Part shown: piece by piece, positions 1-7,306 of the stretch
Position numbering within the stretch: the first letter of the stretch is position 1
How the letters are laid out: every line of letters starts with the position of its first letter
From: Peptoniphilus harei
GTDB taxonomy: Bacteria > Bacillota > Clostridia > Tissierellales > Peptoniphilaceae
Direction of reading: 5' to 3'
Assembly (NCBI RefSeq): GCF_900454685.1
Contig: NZ_UATM01000032.1
Location: 930,001 to 994,000, forward strand
Length of the DNA stretch: 64,000 nucleotides
Made by a program: the position numbers and the translations under genes
The notes under the pieces: generated by a model
What the model was told of the DNA's origin: nothing
What the model saw: the letters and a program-made list of their open reading frames with translations, nothing else
Databases searched by the model: none

Positions 1-372
1 GCAGCTCTAGAAAACGTAATTACTGGTGACGTTGCTCAAAAACTTAATGTTAAATTAGTTTGTGAAGCAGCTAACGGTCCTACAACTCCAGAAGGAGACA
101 AGGTTCTTACTGAAAGAGGAATCAAACTTACTCCAGACATCTTAACTAACTCTGGTGGAGTTCTAGTTTCTTACTACGAATGGGTTCAAAACCAATACGG
201 AATGTACTGGACAGAAGCTGAAGTAGAAGAAAAACAAGAAGCTGACATGATGAAAGCTATCGAAGGCGTATTCGGCGTTTGTGACGAATTTGATGTAGTT
301 CCTAGAGAAGGAGTTTACATGTACGCTATCCAATCAATTGACAAAGCTATGAAACTTAGAGGATGGTATTAA
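1..372 (+). CDS. gdhA: Glutamate dehydrogenase, C-terminal part (5' end outside window)
   Basis: The reading frame is open from base 1 to a TAA at 370-372 and gives the last 123 residues. The segment KLVCEAANGPTTPEGD followed by a Gly-rich NSGGVLVSYYEW stretch is the conserved C-terminal nucleotide-binding half of hexameric glutamate dehydrogenases. The chain closes with the family's helical tail ending in LRGWY. The enzyme interconverts glutamate with 2-oxoglutarate and ammonia in the cytoplasm and is a main catabolic enzyme in amino-acid-fermenting anaerobes. Cofactor preference cannot be judged because the N-terminal part is missing. An intrinsic terminator follows directly, so this is the end of its transcription unit. 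Confidence 0.93.
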   Translation, partial: AALENVITGDVAQKLNVKLVCEAANGPTTPEGDKVLTERGIKLTPDILTNSGGVLVSYYEWVQNQYGMYWTEAEVEEKQEADMMKAIEGVFGVCDEFDVVPREGVYMYAIQSIDKAMKLRGWY

Positions 373-401
373 TCCCTACAGTTAAATAAATGCTAAAAAA
401 G

Positions 402-427
402 CCGCAAGTTATCTTGCGGTTTTTTTG
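402..427 (+). terminator. Rho-independent terminator of gdhA
   Basis: A 7-bp stem CCGCAAG/CTTGCGG with loop TTAT is followed by seven T residues, 30 bases after the gdhA stop. Confidence 0.9.
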
Positions 428-437
428 TAATTAGAAT

Positions 438-458
438 ACCCCCGGTTGGACCGGGGGT
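438..458 (+). repeat. Left-end hairpin of the IS200 element
   Basis: A perfect 9-bp stem ACCCCCGGT/ACCGGGGGT closes a three-base loop TGG. Imperfect hairpins of this kind are bound by the Y1 transposase at IS200 ends. Confidence 0.75.
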
Positions 459-492
459 TCAATTTAGCTTTAGCGATGAATAACAAAAAATA

Positions 493-557
493 AAAAGACC
501 TCCGTGTTAAAATAAATTTGTGGTTTACCAGAACACAAAAATAACAGGAGGTTTTTT
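493..557 (+). promoter_or_regulatory. Leader hairpin that buries the transposase ribosome-binding site
   Basis: ACCTCC at 498-503 is complementary to the Shine-Dalgarno GGAGGT at 547-552, and GTGTT at 504-508 pairs with AACAC at 532-536. The flanking A-run and T-run extend the stem. In IS200 a 5' stem-loop hides the tnpA ribosome-binding site and also stops transcription entering from outside. The pairing is seen here; the role is taken from that family. Confidence 0.7.
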
Positions 558-1014
558 ATGAATTTAAATCATACACATAGTTTATCACACACAAAATGGA
601 ATTGTAAATACCATGTAGTGTTCGCTCCAAAATATAGAAGGAAAGTATTTTACGGAAGTAAAAGATTGGAAATAGGTGCAATATTAAGAGAGCTTTGCAA
701 CTGGAAGGGTGTTAACATAATAGAAGCAGAAGTTTGTCCAGATCATGTACACATGTTGCTAGAGATACCACCAAAATTGAGTGTGTCTAGTTTTATGGGA
801 TTTTTAAAAAGGGAAAAGCAGCATAATGATATATGACAAATGGGGTAGCTTAAAATACAAATATAGGGGAAGGCAATTTTGGTGCAGAGGATACTATGTA
901 GATACAGCAGGCAAAAATACAAAAGCAATAAAAGAGTATATTCACAACCAACTTAAAGAAGATGAATTAAGTGGTCAGATAACCATGGACAATACAGACC
1001 ACTTTAGGGGTTAG
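558..1014 (+). pseudogene. tnpA: IS200-type transposase TnpA, broken by one inserted base
   Basis: Frame 1 from the ATG at 558 gives the N-terminal part with CKYHVVFAPKYRRK and the HUH-type metal site CPDHVHMLLEIPP. It should continue through FMGFLKGK but shifts in the A-run 806-810 and stops at 833-835. The missing half is read in the next frame from about 813 and holds the KYKYRGRQFWCRGYYVDT block. The catalytic Tyr lies in this second block, so the first product alone cannot cleave DNA. One A too many in the run explains the break. Joining the frames would need a +1 shift, and no standard slippery site is present. Family length is about 150 residues, equal to the sum of the two parts. Confidence 0.88.
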
Positions 1015-1097
1015 CAAGTAGAGATTGCAAGTGGTAAACCACAAGCGTCCTTGAGGCGCAGCTAGTAAAAAAGGTCCTTTGGACCGCAAAAGCAAAA

Positions 1098-1116
1098 CCA
1101 CCGGCTACGCCGGTGG
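1098..1116 (+). repeat. Right-end hairpin of the IS200 element
   Basis: An 8-bp perfect stem CCACCGGC/GCCGGTGG with loop TAC is followed by a T-rich stretch. It may also act as a terminator. A smaller hairpin GGTCC-TTT-GGACC precedes it at 1073-1085. Confidence 0.7.
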
Positions 1117-1192
1117 ATTTTTTATTGTGTTTATTTTTATTGGGAAGGGATTTTTTAATTATTAATTATAAGTTATTGTTAATTAAATCTTT

Positions 1193-1445
1193 GTAACTTT
1201 ATAAATACTTGTGACCTGGGAATTTTTTCTCAGGTCATATTTTTTGTAGGCTTATAAGTAACTATGATTTAGAAAACTCTTATTAGTTAATAAATTTCCA
1301 TGACTTAATAATTTTTTACTAGTTTATAAAAATTTATGACCTAATAATTTTTCGTAGTTTCGTAATTTTTTGTGATTTAGTAAATTTTTATGGATTAACA
1401 ATTTTTTGTGACTTCCCAAGTTTCCATCAACTTATATTTTTGAAA
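1193..1445. repeat. Degenerate tandem array with exact 18-bp period (array A)
   Basis: Units beginning TGAC/TGAT/TAGT followed by TTAATAA-TTTTT-like sequence start at 1247, 1265, 1283, 1301, 1319, 1337, 1355, 1373, 1391, 1409 and 1427, an exact 18-base spacing. The approximate unit is TGACTTAATAATTTTTTA. Two weaker units precede it. Both strands are full of stop codons, so it is not a decayed coding repeat. The same unit recurs at 15153-15404 and 37718-37835. This array fills most of the gene-free stretch 1123-1567. Confidence 0.8.
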
Positions 1446-1567
1446 TTATAAATTTCTATAAGATATTAATTTTTATGGTAATAATCTCAATAAAACCAGG
1501 TCCAATTTTGACTAGGACCTAGCAACTTGTTATCATTAAGGAAGAAGACCTTTAAGGAGGTAATTTA

Positions 1568-2023
1568 ATGATAAAAAATATAGCCCACATTGGACTAACG
1601 GTTAGGGACCTTGACAGATCAATTGAATTTTATAGGGATGTCCTTGGACTTGACTACAAGGGATACATGTATATGGAGGGTGAGTCAACAGACAGGCTCT
1701 TCAATGGCAAAGACATAAGGGCCAAGGTTGCCTACCTAAGTCCCATGACAGGAGAAGGCTGTCCTGATGTTGAACTTATTGAGTTTGAAAGAGGAGAAGT
1801 TAAAGATGATGAGCCTTCACTTTTTAAGACTTCAATATCAGAACTTTGTTTTGGGGTGGAAGATATAGAAGGATTTTATAAGGACTTACTTGATAAGGGA
1901 GTAGGAGTCATGTCTTCGCCACAAGTTTTTGACTCCACAGAATATGGCTTTGGCAAGAGCAAGGCCCTTTACTTTTATGATCCCGATGGGAATATCCTCG
2001 AAGCTATTGAGTCTCTTGACTAA
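1568..2023 (+). CDS. VOC/glyoxalase-fold protein, function unknown
   Basis: 151 residues form two beta-alpha-beta-beta-beta units typical of the vicinal oxygen chelate superfamily. The first starts at HIGLTVRDLDRSIEFYRDVL and the second around residues 90-150, ending YFYDPDGNILEAIE. His8, Glu in DVELIEF and the C-terminal Glu could bind a metal. The position that is His in glyoxalase I (HIAF-like motif of the second half) is occupied by Glu here (SELCF), so glyoxalase I itself is doubtful. Related proteins include lyases, dioxygenases and fosfomycin-resistance-like enzymes; the substrate cannot be inferred. A strong site AAGGAGG precedes the ATG. It stands alone between array A and tRNA-Cys. 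Confidence 0.8.
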   Translation: MIKNIAHIGLTVRDLDRSIEFYRDVLGLDYKGYMYMEGESTDRLFNGKDIRAKVAYLSPMTGEGCPDVELIEFERGEVKDDEPSLFKTSISELCFGVEDIEGFYKDLLDKGVGVMSSPQVFDSTEYGFGKSKALYFYDPDGNILEAIESLD

Positions 2024-2109
2024 AGTTAAATTTATAAGGGAGATTGAGCTAATAAGAAATTATTGGGACTAAAGAATTCATGACTTATAAAAAATAAAAA
2101 AATGCAAAA

Positions 2110-2134
2110 AAAAATCTACTGAAAAATTCAGTAG
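2110..2134 (-). terminator. Bidirectional terminator between the VOC gene and tRNA-Cys
   Basis: The 9-bp stem TCTACTGAA/TTCAGTAGA (2114-2134) has a run of A before it and T after it on the plus strand, so it yields a U-tract in both directions. It lies 11 bases beyond the 3' end of the minus-strand tRNA. Confidence 0.8.
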
Positions 2135-2145
2135 ACTTTTTATTA

Positions 2146-2219
2146 TGGAGGCGACAACCGGATTTGAACCGGTGATAAGGGTGTTGCAGACCCGTGCCTT
2201 ACCACTTGGCTATGTCGCC
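2146..2219 (-). tRNA. tRNA-Cys (anticodon GCA)
   Basis: Read on the minus strand, the acceptor arms GGCGACA and TGTCGCC pair, the T-arm contains GGTTCAAATCC, and the seven-base anticodon loop CTGCAAC holds GCA. The 3' CCA is encoded (TGG at 2146-2148 on the plus strand). Length is 74 bases. Confidence 0.95.
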
Positions 2220-2365
2220 ATAACAACATTAGTATAGCAGACAATGAAAAAAATTACAAGTGAAAATTTGATTTAAAATTTAAATAGGAAGAGAAGATAA
2301 AAAATCCTAGGCATAGTGAGACTTCTAGGATATTATATTTTTAAGGACAATTAAAGGAGGACGAA

Positions 2366-2842
2366 ATGAAACTACTAATTTTAGTTGATAATAATAATGC
2401 CATTGCCAAAGATGGCGAGCAAATTATGTTTGTTGATGATGACCTTGAGATGTTCAAGAACTACACTACAAATAATATTATTGTAATGGGACGTAAGACT
2501 TTTGACGATATTGGAAGGCAACTTCCCAATAGGATATCTGTAGTCTTCACTAGGTCAGAGAAAGAAGATAAGGAAGACTTGTTCTACGTAGACTCAGAGG
2601 AAAAGCTTGATGAAATTATAAAAAAATATCCAAACAAGGAAGTCTTTGTCATTGGTGGGGCAGAAATTGTCAAACTCCTTTGGGATAGGATTGACGAACT
2701 TATTGTGACAAGAGTGGACACAGTAGTGGAAGGTGCTGATACCTTTATACCAGATTTTGACGATTTCAAATTAGTTGATAAGACAGAAATAAAAGATCCA
2801 AATTACAAGGTCTACCATGAAAAATGGGTTAGGGAAAAATGA
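2366..2842 (+). CDS. folA: Dihydrofolate reductase
   Basis: 158 residues, the usual size. DHFR reduces dihydrofolate to tetrahydrofolate with NADPH. The conserved order is visible: N-terminal strand LLILVDNNNAIA, the helix DDDLEMFKNYT carrying the substrate-binding acidic residue, the NADPH site VIVMGRKTFDDIG-like segment, and the second nucleotide-site strand EVFVIGGAEI. The Met20-loop Trp-Pro of classical enzymes is replaced (IMFVDDD). An AAAGGAGG site lies 7 bases before the ATG. The stop overlaps the start of the response regulator by four bases (ATGA), so folA and the two-component system are translationally coupled. Confidence 0.92.
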   Translation: MKLLILVDNNNAIAKDGEQIMFVDDDLEMFKNYTTNNIIVMGRKTFDDIGRQLPNRISVVFTRSEKEDKEDLFYVDSEEKLDEIIKKYPNKEVFVIGGAEIVKLLWDRIDELIVTRVDTVVEGADTFIPDFDDFKLVDKTEIKDPNYKVYHEKWVREK

Positions 2843-3513
2843 AAATTTTAATTGTTGAAGATGAGGAAAAACTTTTAAAGTCCATCAAGGAAGGTCTAGT
2901 TCACTCAGGCTACGCAGTTGATACTGCCCTAGACGGAGATGAGGGGTCCTTTATGGCCTTTACAAATTCTTATGACCTTATAATCTTGGATATAAACTTG
3001 CCTGGAAAGAATGGTTTTGAAATCTTGGAAGAGATAAGAGACCGTGACAAGGAGGTCAATGTCATAATGTTAACTGCCCTATCAGATGTTGACGACAGGG
3101 TTAGGGGACTTGATCTGGGAGCCAACGATTATATCTTAAAACCCTTCCATTTTGAGGAATTAAAGGCGAGGATTAGGTCCCTTTTGAGACGTAAGACCTC
3201 AATTAGTGACTCTCTTATAAGGGCCCATGGAGTTGAGTTTGACACAATAAAGAGGACCTTCACAATAAATAAAGAGCCTCTAAAGTTAACTGCCAAGGAA
3301 GCTGGGATCTTGGAATATTTATTTTTTAATTTGGGAAGGTATGTAACTGCTGAAGAGTTAATGGACCATGTTTGGAATGATGAGGTGGACCTCTTCTCCA
3401 ATGTTGTGAGGGTTCACATGTCTGCTCTTAGGAGAAAGCTAAAGGACAGGCTTGGCAAAAATATTATAAGAAATGAAATTGGAAAGGGCTACATTATTGA
3501 TGAAGAAAATTAA
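2839..3513 (+). CDS. OmpR/PhoB-family response regulator
   Basis: 224 residues. The receiver domain (1-115) has acidic pair Glu7/Asp8-Glu9, phospho-acceptor Asp51 in LIILDINLPG, Thr79 in IMLTA and Lys101 in DYILKPF. The winged-helix DNA-binding domain (130-222) has the OmpR-type recognition region NVVRVHMSALRRKL and ends in the GKGYII hairpin. It is the cytoplasmic output partner of the downstream histidine kinase, whose gene overlaps by 14 bases. The target genes are unknown. The overlap with folA suggests one transcript from upstream of 2366. Confidence 0.93.
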   Translation: MKILIVEDEEKLLKSIKEGLVHSGYAVDTALDGDEGSFMAFTNSYDLIILDINLPGKNGFEILEEIRDRDKEVNVIMLTALSDVDDRVRGLDLGANDYILKPFHFEELKARIRSLLRRKTSISDSLIRAHGVEFDTIKRTFTINKEPLKLTAKEAGILEYLFFNLGRYVTAEELMDHVWNDEVDLFSNVVRVHMSALRRKLKDRLGKNIIRNEIGKGYIIDEEN

Positions 3514-4654
3514 AAATGTGAAGAATACTCTTATCTTCAAACTTATCCTTTCAATTATTTTAATTTTTATTATAATGACGGCGACTTCCAATTATATTAT
3601 TGGAAGGTATCAGGAAAAGAGAATCCAAGACATAGGGGAAAAACTTATAGTGGAAGAGACAAAGAGGGGAAATGAAGATTATTTTATTGTCCTTGAAGAC
3701 TCAAAGTTAAAGTCCACAAGGGAGATTAAAAACTTTTCCCTAATAGTTATGGGGTCTACCATTGCCCTTGGGTCCTTGGTTTATTATTTTTTAGTTTCTA
3801 GAAGCCTTAAGCCCTTAAAGGAATTAAAGGAGAGGGTCCAAGAAATTGACATTGACAATGTAAGGAACCAAGAAAATATCTACATGCCTGGTCAGTCACA
3901 GGAGATTAGTGACCTGTCTCTTGCCTTTCAAAAGTCTATGGATAAGATTTATGGGTCCTATGCAAGGGAGAAGGCCCTGTCATCATCTATTGCCCATGAG
4001 CTAAACACCCCAGTGGCTGTTATGAAGTCTTCTCTTGAGATTTATCTAATGAAAAATAAAATTGAAGACCAAGAATTAAAGGAACTTCTGGAAAATTTTG
4101 ATGAGAATATCGACAGGATTTCAAAAATTATTGAGTCACTTTTATTTTTAAATCGAAGGGAAAATGCAGTTTTAAGAAATTTTAACATAAGAGACTTGGT
4201 GGAAGAAATTGCCTTTGACTTGGAAGAACTAGCTGAAGATAAAAGTATAAGAATAATTTCTAAAGTGGCGAGTAAAGAAATTTACACCAGCGATATCCTC
4301 TTGGAGAGGGTTCTTTACAATCTTGGGAAGAATGCCATCTCTTACAATAGAGATGGAGGAGATGTGGTCTTTGATTTCTCTGAAGATGATGAAAATTATT
4401 TTATGTATGTCAAAGACACAGGCCCTGGGATTGATGAAGAAGATAGGGAAAAAGTTTTTGATTTATTTTATAGGATAGATGAATCGAGAAATAAAAAGAC
4501 TGGTGGCTATGGAATTGGCCTAAATCTTGTGAAAAATATTGTAGAAAAGTTAGGCGGCAAAGTCCTGATTAGTGACAATGTAAATGAAGATGGAGAAATA
4601 AGGGGGACAGTCTTTGATGTGAGACTTCCTAAAATAAAAGAAGAGACCCAGTGA
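3500..4654 (+). CDS. Sensor histidine kinase
   Basis: The ATG at 3500 is chosen over 3473 because a purine-rich GGAAAGGG lies upstream and the protein then starts directly with a short basic segment before the first membrane helix. 384 residues: TM1 about 10-33, a short outside loop of about 45 residues, TM2 about 80-99, HAMP-like linker, phospho-acceptor His166 in SSIAHELNTPVAVM, and an ATPase domain with N-box NLGKNAISYN, DTGPGID and GGYGIGLNLV. The small outside loop suggests membrane-state sensing rather than binding of a large ligand. It pairs with the preceding response regulator. A terminator overlaps the stop codon. Confidence 0.92.
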   Translation: MKKIKNVKNTLIFKLILSIILIFIIMTATSNYIIGRYQEKRIQDIGEKLIVEETKRGNEDYFIVLEDSKLKSTREIKNFSLIVMGSTIALGSLVYYFLVSRSLKPLKELKERVQEIDIDNVRNQENIYMPGQSQEISDLSLAFQKSMDKIYGSYAREKALSSSIAHELNTPVAVMKSSLEIYLMKNKIEDQELKELLENFDENIDRISKIIESLLFLNRRENAVLRNFNIRDLVEEIAFDLEELAEDKSIRIISKVASKEIYTSDILLERVLYNLGKNAISYNRDGGDVVFDFSEDDENYFMYVKDTGPGIDEEDREKVFDLFYRIDESRNKKTGGYGIGLNLVKNIVEKLGGKVLISDNVNEDGEIRGTVFDVRLPKIKEETQ

Positions 4655-4667
4655 GGTCTCTTTTTTA
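4642..4667 (+). terminator. Terminator shared by the convergent kinase and lepB genes
   Basis: Stem AGAGACC/GGTCTCT (4642-4661) is followed by six to seven T. It overlaps the kinase stop codon. The opposite strand also ends in a T-rich tract, so it may serve lepB too. Confidence 0.82.
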
Positions 4668-5183
4668 ATAATTATTTATAAATTTTTTTGAATTTAGTGG
4701 AAAAATCCTGTAGAAGGGATGGGACCTTATACTTTTTATCTTAATTGGTCCAAATTCTCTTGAGTCAACAGACCCTCTGGGGCTTCTGTTGTCGCCAAGG
4801 ACAAAGAGCTCATCTTCTTTTACATTAAAGACTCTTGTGGGAGACAGGGTGTAGGGTTTTTCCTCAAAATATTTTTCTTCTAAAATTTTTCCATCAATGT
4901 AAATTGATCCGTCGTAAATTTCGACTTTCTCTCCAGGAAGTCCAACAATTCTTTTGATTAACATCTTCTTCTCTGAAGGAGACTTGAAGACAATTATGTC
5001 CCCTCTTTTGTAATCTTTTTTGAACCTGTAGAGGGAAGAAGAGAGGATTATGTCATTGGGCTTCACTGTTGGATACATTGATGTTTGCTGGACTCTCACC
5101 ACGTTAAAAAGAAAGCTTCTTACAAAAAGGGCGAGAAGGACAGCAATAATTATAACTTTTATGTATGAATAATCTTTTTGCAT
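4665..5183 (-). CDS. lepB: Signal peptidase I
   Basis: 172 residues with one N-terminal membrane helix (about 8-25). Catalytic Ser35 lies in QTSMYPT and the general base Lys77 in LIKRIVGLPGE; the box VLGDNRSPRGSVDSREFG is the conserved motif near the C-terminus. The enzyme cleaves signal peptides of exported proteins at the outer face of the membrane. The ATG at 5183 is preferred over an in-frame ATG six codons upstream because GAGGAGG lies at the right distance from it. It is a single-gene unit convergent with the kinase gene. Confidence 0.93.
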   Translation of the reverse strand: MQKDYSYIKVIIIAVLLALFVRSFLFNVVRVQQTSMYPTVKPNDIILSSSLYRFKKDYKRGDIIVFKSPSEKKMLIKRIVGLPGEKVEIYDGSIYIDGKILEEKYFEEKPYTLSPTRVFNVKEDELFVLGDNRSPRGSVDSREFGPIKIKSIRSHPFYRIFPLNSKKFINNY

Positions 5184-5218
5184 ATTTACCTCCTCTTTCA
5201 TTATAGCATTTGTGAGAA

Positions 5219-5249
5219 TTGATAAAAGAGACTTTTTTCGTGTTATAAT
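5219..5249 (+). promoter_or_regulatory. Promoter of the FAD-dehydrogenase operon with very short leader
   Basis: TTGATA at 5219-5224 and TATAAT at 5244-5249 are 19 bases apart. The expected start near 5256 leaves only about nine bases before the ATG at 5265, though GGTGA at 5256-5260 could still act as a ribosome-binding site. Confidence 0.55.
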
Positions 5250-5264
5250 GTCCTTGGTGAAAAA

Positions 5265-6821
5265 ATGATAATTTTAAGAAATATAAAAATTCCCTATGAC
5301 AAGGACCAAGGGTTTTTGAGGGAGAAAATAGAAAAAGAAATAAATAAGAAGGATTTTGACTTTAAGATTTACAAAAAATCTCTCGATGCAAGGAAGGGAT
5401 TGAATTTTGTCTACCAAGTTGTCATTGGCTTAGATCTTGATGAAATAGACAAGAAAGTCCAAAAGAGACTTAAGAATAATCTGGCAGTCTTTAAGGAAGA
5501 GAAGCTTCAAGTTGAAAACAAAAATGGAGTCAAGTCAGCAGTAATTGTTGGAACTGGACCTGCAGGACTTTTTGCAGCCTACCTCCTTGCAAAGAAGGGT
5601 GTCAAAGTGACCCTAATTGAGAGGGGGAAGCCAGTTGACGAAAGGGTCAAAGACATTGAAGAACTCCACAAAAAAGGAGTCTTAAATGAGGAGTCCAACG
5701 TCCAATTTGGGGAAGGTGGAGCAGGAACTTTTTCTGATGGAAAGTTGACTTCACGTTCCAAGGACAAGAGGATGGGTAAGATTTTCGATATCTTCGTTGA
5801 CCATGGTGCTCCAGAAGAAATTCTCTATGAGCAAAAGCCTCACATTGGGACAGATATCTTGCGTGACGTCATAAAAAACATGAGAAAAGAAATTGAAGAC
5901 TTAGGTGGGACCTACCACTTTAGCGAGAAGTTTTTGGACTTTGAGCTTGAAGAAGGAAAGGTTAGTAAAATTATAACCGACAAGGGTGACTATAAAGCCG
6001 ATGCCTACATCTTGGCCCTTGGAAATTCTGCACGTGACACTTTTAGGACCCTAGATGGCCATGGACTTATTGAGTCTAAGCCTTTTGCAGTTGGCTTTAG
6101 GATTGAACACCTGAGAAAGGATATTGAGCTTGCTCAATTTGGGATGAATTCAGATAAACTGCCAGGAGCAACTTATCAATTAAATGTAACTGATAAGGAC
6201 TTTGATCATTCAGTTTATACTTTTTGCATGTGCCCAGGTGGCTATGTTGTCAACTCCTCTTCCATTGAGGGACAAGTTTGCGTAAATGGAATGTCCTACC
6301 ACGACAGGGATGGGGACAATTCTAACTCGGCTGTAGTTGCAACAATAGACGAAAAAATTTATGGTCAGGGAAATCTTGCTGGCATGAACTTTCAAAATGA
6401 GATTGAAAAAAATGCCTATGAAATGGGAGGAGGCAAGGCCCCAGTCCAAAGGCTAGGGGACTTTATGGAAGGTAAAGTTACAGAAAAGCTTGGTAAGGTC
6501 AAGCCGACTTTTATACCAGGATATGTCTTTGCCGACCTAAATGAAATTTATCCAGAATCTATTAACAAGGCTATAAAAAATGCCCTAAAGGTTATGGACA
6601 AGAGGGTAAAGGGCTTTGCAAGTGACGATGCAATCTTAACTGGTGTTGAAACTAGGACTTCTTCCCCAGTGAGAATTGTGAGAGAAAATTACAGGACCGA
6701 AAAATATAAAAACCTCTATCCCATTGGGGAGGGAGCAGGTTATTCTGGTGGAATAATTTCTTCTGCCCTTGACGGGATAAAGTGTGCCATAGAAATTTTA
6801 GAAGGAGATAAATCATGTTAA
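5265..6821 (+). CDS. Uncharacterised FAD-dependent dehydrogenase (COG2509 type)
   Basis: 518 residues. After an N-terminal domain of about 85 residues comes the dinucleotide-binding motif VIVGTGPAG (96-101 region) with the acidic end LIERG. The block NVQFGEGGAGTFSDGKLTSR is characteristic of the COG2509 family of FAD-dependent dehydrogenases. The C-terminal FAD contact GVETRTSSPVRI and YPIGEGAGYSGGI is present. The true substrate of this widespread family is not established. The last codons overlap trmL by seven bases, so it is the first gene of an operon with trmL and perhaps the helicase. Confidence 0.85.
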   Translation: MIILRNIKIPYDKDQGFLREKIEKEINKKDFDFKIYKKSLDARKGLNFVYQVVIGLDLDEIDKKVQKRLKNNLAVFKEEKLQVENKNGVKSAVIVGTGPAGLFAAYLLAKKGVKVTLIERGKPVDERVKDIEELHKKGVLNEESNVQFGEGGAGTFSDGKLTSRSKDKRMGKIFDIFVDHGAPEEILYEQKPHIGTDILRDVIKNMRKEIEDLGGTYHFSEKFLDFELEEGKVSKIITDKGDYKADAYILALGNSARDTFRTLDGHGLIESKPFAVGFRIEHLRKDIELAQFGMNSDKLPGATYQLNVTDKDFDHSVYTFCMCPGGYVVNSSSIEGQVCVNGMSYHDRDGDNSNSAVVATIDEKIYGQGNLAGMNFQNEIEKNAYEMGGGKAPVQRLGDFMEGKVTEKLGKVKPTFIPGYVFADLNEIYPESINKAIKNALKVMDKRVKGFASDDAILTGVETRTSSPVRIVRENYRTEKYKNLYPIGEGAGYSGGIISSALDGIKCAIEILEGDKSC

Positions 6822-7279
6822 ATATAGTATTTTATGAACCAGAAATTCCCTTTAACACAGGTGCCATAGCTAGGACTTGTGGACTTACACAGTCAAGGCT
6901 CCACCTCATAAGGCCCCTGGGTTTTTCTGTTGATGACACGCATCTAAAGAGGGCAGGCCTTGACTACTGGCATCTTGTGGATATTTCTTATTACGATTCC
7001 TATGAAGAACTTGTGGAAAAGTATCCTGATAACAACTTCTACCTTGCTTCGACTAAGGCAAAGAAAAAGTACACAGATGTTGAATACAAGGATGGGGACT
7101 TTATCGTTTTCGGTCCAGAAACTCGTGGTCTGCCAGAAGATTTAATTTTTGCAAATTATGAAAATGCCATAAGGATTCCTATGTTAAAAGACTTTGGCAG
7201 GAGTTTGAACCTATCAAACTCTGCAAATATAATTTTGTTTGAAGCCCTAAGGCAACTTGATTTTTTAGATTTAGAATAA
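6815..7279 (+). CDS. trmL: tRNA (cytidine/uridine-34 2'-O)-methyltransferase
   Basis: 154 residues, the minimal SPOUT methyltransferase length. Diagnostic segments are NIVFYEPEIPFNTGAIART at the start, LIRPLGF, the first knot motif FGPETRGLP and the second RSLNLSNSANIILFE. TrmL methylates the ribose of the wobble base in tRNA-Leu isoacceptors using S-adenosylmethionine. AAGGAGAT precedes the ATG inside the end of the upstream dehydrogenase gene. Confidence 0.93.
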   Translation: MLNIVFYEPEIPFNTGAIARTCGLTQSRLHLIRPLGFSVDDTHLKRAGLDYWHLVDISYYDSYEELVEKYPDNNFYLASTKAKKKYTDVEYKDGDFIVFGPETRGLPEDLIFANYENAIRIPMLKDFGRSLNLSNSANIILFEALRQLDFLDLE

Positions 7280-7306
7280 GCTTATAAATAATAGAAAGGA
7301 TTTATT

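Larger units (their letters stand above)
433..1122 (+). mobile_element. IS200/IS605-family insertion sequence, IS200 type, inactivated
   Basis: A single HUH (Y1) transposase gene lies between two subterminal hairpins, with no long terminal inverted repeats or target duplication, which is the IS200 layout. The left hairpin is at 438-458 and the right one at 1098-1116. Short inverted segments GTGGTTTACC (520-529) and GGTAAACCAC (1033-1042) also occur near the two ends. Exact cleavage sites cannot be fixed without an empty site; the limits given are approximate. The transposase is frameshifted, so the element is not autonomous, but the intact ends could still be mobilised in trans. Confidence 0.8.

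Noticed and set aside
806..835. Programmed frameshift to produce full TnpA
   Set aside because: Joining needs a +1 shift and the site lacks a known +1 or -1 slippery arrangement or stimulatory structure; a simple inserted A explains it.
826..1014. A separate 62-residue gene inside the IS element
   Set aside because: It is the second half of the frameshifted IS200 transposase; the start codon is an internal Met of the family and no ribosome site precedes it.
2017..2095. Another 18-bp array after the VOC gene
   Set aside because: Three units fit (2017, 2035, 2053) and then the register is lost; too short to claim.
5184..5201. Upstream ATG for lepB
   Set aside because: The strong GAGGAGG site lies between it and the second ATG, which therefore is the likely start.
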